A DNA stretch of 64,000 bases from Leisingera coralii (lineage in GTDB: Bacteria > Pseudomonadota > Alphaproteobacteria > Rhodobacterales > Rhodobacteraceae): positions 248,001 through 312,000 of the forward strand of contig NZ_JBHUPT010000002.1 in assembly GCF_049056525.1 (NCBI RefSeq), read 5' to 3'. Shown piece after piece: positions 60,782 through 64,000 of the stretch (its first letter is position 1; each line of letters starts with the position of its first letter). The notes under the pieces are model-generated. The model saw only the letters and a program-made list of their open reading frames with translations, was not told where the DNA came from and made no database searches. Both the position numbers and the translations under genes were made by a program.

Positions 60782-62755
60782 TTGGCTCAGATGCAGATGG
60801 GCGCCGAGGGGATGCAATCCCTGCCGGCGCTGCTTCAACGCAATGCGGCGCAATTCGCAGACGCGCCGGCCTACCGGGAAAAGGAATTCGGCATTTGGCA
60901 ATGCTGGACCTGGGCCGAGGCGGCAAAGGAAATCGAGGCGCTAGCGCTGGGTTTGATCAACCTCGGCGTGAATGAGGGTGATTTTGTCGCCATTATCGGC
61001 CGCAACCGCCCCTATCTCTACTGGTCGATGGTCGCCGCGCAGGCGGTGGGCGCCGTGCCGGTGCCGCTCTACCAGGATGCGGTGGCCGAGGAGATGGCCT
61101 ATGTGCTGGGCCATTGCGGCGCGCGCTTCGTGATCGTGGGCGATCAGGAGCAGGCCGACAAGGTGATCGAGATCCAGGATCAGCTGCATCAGTTCGAGCA
61201 CATGATCTATCTCGACCCGCGCGGCATGCGGAAATACGACCACACCCAGCTGCACCAGTTCAGCCACATTCAGGATCAGGGCCGGGCGGCCCATGACGAG
61301 CTGATCGGGGAGCTGAACAAGCGGCAGGGCAAGCTGGATTATGACAGCACCTGCGTGATGCTCTACACCTCGGGCACCACCGGCAAGCCCAAGGGCGTGG
61401 TGCTGTCGAACCGCAACGTGATCGAAAGCGCCAAGAACTCCGCCCAGTTCGACAAGCTGACCCAGAACGAGAATATCCTCTCCTACCTGCCGATGGCCTG
61501 GGTTGGCGACTTCATCTTCTCGGTGGGGCAGTCCTATTGGTGCGGCTTCTGCGTGAACTGCCCGGAAAGCGCCGACACAATGATGACCGACCTGCGCGAG
61601 ATCGGTCCGACCTATTTCTTTGCGCCGCCGCGGGTATTCGAGGGTCAGCTGACCAACGTGATGATCCGGATGGAGGACGCAAGCACCCTGAAGCGCAGGA
61701 TGTTCCACCATTTCCTGGCCCACGCCAAGAAAGTCGGCGGCAGCATTCTGGACGGCAAGCCCGTCGGCATGATGGACCGCCTGAAATACGCGCTGGGCAA
61801 TGTTCTGGTCTACGGGCCGCTGAAGGACACGCTGGGCTATGGCCGGATCCGCGTGGGCTACACCGCGGGGGAGGCGATCGGGCCGGAGATCTTCGATTTC
61901 TACCGCTCGCTGGGCATCAACCTGAAACAGCTCTACGGCCAGACCGAGGCCACCGTGTTCATCACCGTGCAGCCGGATGGCGAAGTGCGTGCCGATACCG
62001 TTGGCGTGCCGGCGCCGGAGGTCGAGATCAAGATCGACGAGAACGGCGAGATCCACTACCGCTCGCCCGGCACCTTTGTTGAGTATTTCAACAACCCGGA
62101 GTCCACTGCGTCCACCAAGGATGCTGAAGGCTGGGTGGCCACCGGCGATGCCGGCTTCTTCGAGGAAGGCTCCGGCCACCTGCGGATCATCGACCGCGCC
62201 AAGGACGTGGGCAAGATGGCCGACGGCAGCATGTTTGCGCCCAAGTATGTGGAAAACAAGCTGAAATTCTACCCGGACATCCTGGAGGCGGTGCTGTTCG
62301 GCAATGGCCGCGACCGCTGTGTTGCCTTCATCAACATCGACCTGACGGCGGTGGGCAACTGGGCCGAGCGCAACAATATCGCCTATGCCTCCTACCAGGA
62401 GCTGGCGGGCCATCCGAAGGTTCTGGAAACCATCCGCTCGCATGTGACGGCAGTCAACAAATCGGTCGCGGAAGACCCGATGCTGTCGGGCTGCCAGATC
62501 CATCGCTTTGTGGTGCTGCACAAGGAACTGGATGCGGATGACGGCGAGATGACCCGTACCCGCAAGGTGCGCCGCCGCATCGTGGAAGAGAAATTCGACG
62601 ATATCATCACCGCGCTTTACGACGGTTCGGAGAAGGTCTCGACCGTCACGGAAGTGACCTATGAGGATGGCCGCAAGGGCTCGATCAAGGCGACGCTGAC
62701 CATCGTCGATGCCGAAGTTCAGCCGGCAGCGGCTCACAAGGTGGCCGCGGAATGA
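60782..62755 (+). CDS. Long-chain-type AMP-forming acyl-CoA ligase
   Basis: A 657-residue adenylate-forming enzyme that activates a carboxylic acid to its CoA ester. The P-loop-like motif YTSGTTGKPKGVVLSN, the LKQLYGQTEATVF motif, the hinge GWVATGDAGFFEEGSGHLRI and the C-terminal catalytic lysine region TRTRKVRRR are visible. The length and fold match long-chain fatty-acid ligases. I use a TTG start: GGGAGG lies eight bases before it, while the first ATG (60791) is 17 bases away. The next co-directional gene is a Liv-type ABC ATPase, suggesting import and activation of an acid, but an opposite-strand gene intervenes. Confidence 0.92.
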   Translation: MAQMQMGAEGMQSLPALLQRNAAQFADAPAYREKEFGIWQCWTWAEAAKEIEALALGLINLGVNEGDFVAIIGRNRPYLYWSMVAAQAVGAVPVPLYQDAVAEEMAYVLGHCGARFVIVGDQEQADKVIEIQDQLHQFEHMIYLDPRGMRKYDHTQLHQFSHIQDQGRAAHDELIGELNKRQGKLDYDSTCVMLYTSGTTGKPKGVVLSNRNVIESAKNSAQFDKLTQNENILSYLPMAWVGDFIFSVGQSYWCGFCVNCPESADTMMTDLREIGPTYFFAPPRVFEGQLTNVMIRMEDASTLKRRMFHHFLAHAKKVGGSILDGKPVGMMDRLKYALGNVLVYGPLKDTLGYGRIRVGYTAGEAIGPEIFDFYRSLGINLKQLYGQTEATVFITVQPDGEVRADTVGVPAPEVEIKIDENGEIHYRSPGTFVEYFNNPESTASTKDAEGWVATGDAGFFEEGSGHLRIIDRAKDVGKMADGSMFAPKYVENKLKFYPDILEAVLFGNGRDRCVAFINIDLTAVGNWAERNNIAYASYQELAGHPKVLETIRSHVTAVNKSVAEDPMLSGCQIHRFVVLHKELDADDGEMTRTRKVRRRIVEEKFDDIITALYDGSEKVSTVTEVTYEDGRKGSIKATLTIVDAEVQPAAAHKVAAE

Positions 62756-62808
62756 TGCACGTGTCTCCGGAAATGACCCCGCCCCGTGCCGGGCAGGCCG
62801 GAACGGTC

Positions 62809-62994
62809 TCAGATCAGGTCGGGATTCAGGTCAGGGTTGAAGGCCGTGTTGACCACCTGCTGGATCTTGAAGGTGGAACTGAACCCGTGTGTCTGCTCAA
62901 TGATCGAGGCCAGGCTTTCGGATTGGCTGAGGCCCATCTGCTTGCATTCAAGTGCCATCTTCAAAAGGCAGGAATGCTCAAGTTCGCCGAACAT
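62809..62994 (-). CDS. 61-residue protein of unknown function, antisense to its operon context
   Basis: I do not recognise this gene. The frame gives 61 residues starting MFGELEHSCLLKMALECK and ending in TAFNPDLNPDLI. It is moderately hydrophobic and helical in pattern, with two cysteines (residues 9 and 17). AAGGAG lies eight bases before the ATG at 62994. The plus-strand frame over the same region has no such site and unlikely composition. It sits on the minus strand between two plus-strand genes. An inverted repeat at 63017-63041 lies just upstream, between it and the divergent ABC gene. Confidence 0.6.
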   Translation of the reverse strand: MFGELEHSCLLKMALECKQMGLSQSESLASIIEQTHGFSSTFKIQQVVNTAFNPDLNPDLI

Positions 62995-63016
62995 AACGTC
63001 GATCTCCTTGCTGCTC

Positions 63017-63041
63017 GTTTCGTACAAGTATCGCACGAAAA
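63017..63041. promoter_or_regulatory. Inverted repeat in the spacer between the 61-residue gene and the ABC ATPase
   Basis: GTTTCGTAC-aagtatc-GCACGAAAA has arms that pair at seven of nine positions. It lies 23 bases upstream of the small gene's start and 42 bases upstream of the ABC gene start. The surrounding stretch is AT-rich for this genome, so it is probably a shared promoter/operator. Confidence 0.55.
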
Positions 63042-63082
63042 TCTTAAAATTTCTATGTGGCAAAAGAATGGAGGCGGTTGTC

Positions 63083-63901
63083 ATGCTTGACAATTCAGAG
63101 AGTTACGTCACCGAAGACGGCCGCACCATCGGCGGCGTGGTGATGGAGATGAAGAACATCACCCTGCGGTTCGGCGGCGTGGTGGCGATCAAGGACATCT
63201 CCTTTGACATCCGCGAGGGCGAGATCCGCGCGATCATCGGCCCCAACGGCGCCGGCAAGTCCTCGATGCTGAACGTGATCTCCGGCTTCTACGTGCCGCA
63301 GGAAGGCGAAGTCTGGTTCCGCGGCTCCAAGCGGCCGCAGATGAAACCCTATGAAGTGGCGCGCCAGGGCATCGCCCGGACCTTCCAGAACATTGCCCTG
63401 TTCGATGGCATGAGCGTCCTGGACAACGTCATGACCGGGCGGCTCAACTACATGAAAACAGGCCTGTTTTCGCAAGCTCTGTGGAAGGGCAAGGCGGAGC
63501 AGGAAGAGACTGAGAACCGCGAGGTCGTGGAGCGGATCATCGACTTCCTGGAGATCCAGCACATCCGCAAGACCCCGGTGGCGCGGCTGCCCTACGGCCT
63601 GAAGAAACGGGTCGAGCTGGCGCGTGCGCTGGCGGCGGAGCCGAAGCTCTTGCTGCTGGATGAACCGATGGCCGGCATGAACGTCGAGGAGAAGGAGGAC
63701 ATGTCCCGCTTCATCCTGGATGTGAACGACGAATTCGGCACCACCATTGCCCTCATCGAGCACGACATGGGCGTTGTGATGGACCTCAGCGACCGGGTCG
63801 TGGTGATGGACTACGGCAAGAAGATCGGTGACGGCACGCCGGACGAGGTGCGCAACAACCAGGATGTGATCGACGCCTATCTGGGGGTCAGCCATGACTG
63901 A
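63083..63901 (+). CDS. livG: Branched-chain-type ABC transporter ATP-binding protein (LivG)
   Basis: A 272-residue ABC ATPase of the LivG subfamily (branched-chain amino acid/urea/aromatic acid importers). Walker A is GPNGAGKSS, the signature loop is LPYGLKKRVELARAL (a Liv-type LSGGQ variant), Walker B is LLLLDEPMAG, and the switch histidine is in IALIEHDMGVVM. The N-terminal 20 residues before MKNITLRFGG are an extension. GGAGG precedes the ATG at 63083. The partner permease genes should lie just past the window, where a ribosome site GAGGAGAG is visible at 63989-63997. The upstream acyl-CoA ligase suggests a carboxylic-acid substrate. Confidence 0.93.
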   Translation: MLDNSESYVTEDGRTIGGVVMEMKNITLRFGGVVAIKDISFDIREGEIRAIIGPNGAGKSSMLNVISGFYVPQEGEVWFRGSKRPQMKPYEVARQGIARTFQNIALFDGMSVLDNVMTGRLNYMKTGLFSQALWKGKAEQEETENREVVERIIDFLEIQHIRKTPVARLPYGLKKRVELARALAAEPKLLLLDEPMAGMNVEEKEDMSRFILDVNDEFGTTIALIEHDMGVVMDLSDRVVVMDYGKKIGDGTPDEVRNNQDVIDAYLGVSHD

Positions 63902-63937
63902 GTTGCACCGCAGCAACACCCGGCTCCGGCAGAGTGA

Positions 63938-63970
63938 CACCCGTACACCCCCTGTGCACCCCCTGTGCAC
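63938..63970 (-). repeat. Tandem 11-bp repeat array GTGYACAGGGG, copy 2
   Basis: On the minus strand, two exact units GTGCACAGGGG (63960-63970 and 63949-63959) are followed by a degenerate third, GTGTACGGGTG (63938-63948). Flanks resemble those of copy 1: CTGCGGCG here and CTGCAGCG there just before the first unit. It lies between livG and the next gene's ribosome site. Confidence 0.85.
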
Positions 63971-64000
63971 CGCCGCAGTGCAGAATTCCGAGGAGAGCCT

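Noticed and set aside
60941..62737. A 598-codon minus-strand frame opposite the acyl-CoA ligase
   Set aside because: Same antisense artefact; the ligase motifs are intact on the plus strand.
62752..63090. Plus-strand frame of 112 codons following the acyl-CoA ligase
   Set aside because: No ribosome site and weak composition; the minus-strand 61-codon gene in the same place has AAGGAG at the right distance.

Overview
The window is chromosomal DNA from a high-GC alphaproteobacterium. It most resembles the Roseobacter group of the Rhodobacterales (Leisingera/Phaeobacter/Ruegeria-like). The basis is protein character and local gene order: rpsT next to dnaA, ubiB-ubiE beside mutM, rsmB-heparinase-purH-lspA, an SdhAF4/DUF1674 protein, a saccharopine-dehydrogenase pair, and intergenic repeats of a kind common in that order. 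Genus assignment is inference. I saw no rRNA, tRNA, CRISPR array, prophage or intact insertion sequence.

Layout: 1-5.6 kb holds the end of serA, a small membrane protein, a calcineurin-like phosphatase, the kbl-tdh threonine catabolic operon and a VOC protein. 5.6-8.1 kb holds a cold-shock gene, an XRE-cupin regulator and a divergent thiolase with an unusual tandem 11-bp repeat between them. 8.1-13.3 kb holds a decayed PAS-sensor pseudogene, ubiB-ubiE, an atypical PH-like membrane protein and mutM. 13.3-19.7 kb holds an enoyl-CoA hydratase, rpsT, dnaA, rarD, rbfA with a phosphodiester glycosidase, and dapB. 19.8-31.1 kb holds sdhAF4-like, rsmB, heparinase, purH, lspA, a lipoprotein, an M16 peptidase pair and pnp. 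31.3-36.5 kb holds a glycosyltransferase, manC, a 1-Cys peroxiredoxin and an aldehyde dehydrogenase. 36.7-43 kb holds azlCD with a divergent XRE-cupin regulator, an RluA-type synthase, truB, a DUF1643 protein, an RTX-repeat protein and rpsO. 43-51.7 kb holds deoC with a double-domain ALDH16-type dehydrogenase, mutL, rmuC, an adenylate cyclase and a DUF3775 protein. 51.8-57.7 kb holds a five-gene operon containing both saccharopine-dehydrogenase types plus a SemiSWEET, then an amidohydrolase, a WGR protein and a MAPEG protein. 57.7-64 kb holds a hybrid histidine kinase/response regulator pair, a divergent acyl-CoA ligase, an antisense 61-codon gene and a LivG-type ABC ATPase whose downstream gene begins past the window edge.

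Most of the region is housekeeping: translation, DNA repair, quinone and lysine/serine metabolism. The less ordinary signals are non-coding or small. They are two widely separated arrays of a GTGYACAGGGG repeat, operator-like repeats in front of the azlC/XRE pair, several perfect palindromes in gene-free DNA, and a small antisense gene with a strong ribosome-binding site. At protein level, Tdh lacks the four structural-zinc cysteines, and a membrane protein of different base composition is wedged between ubiE and mutM. I did not find an obvious new defence or mobile system.
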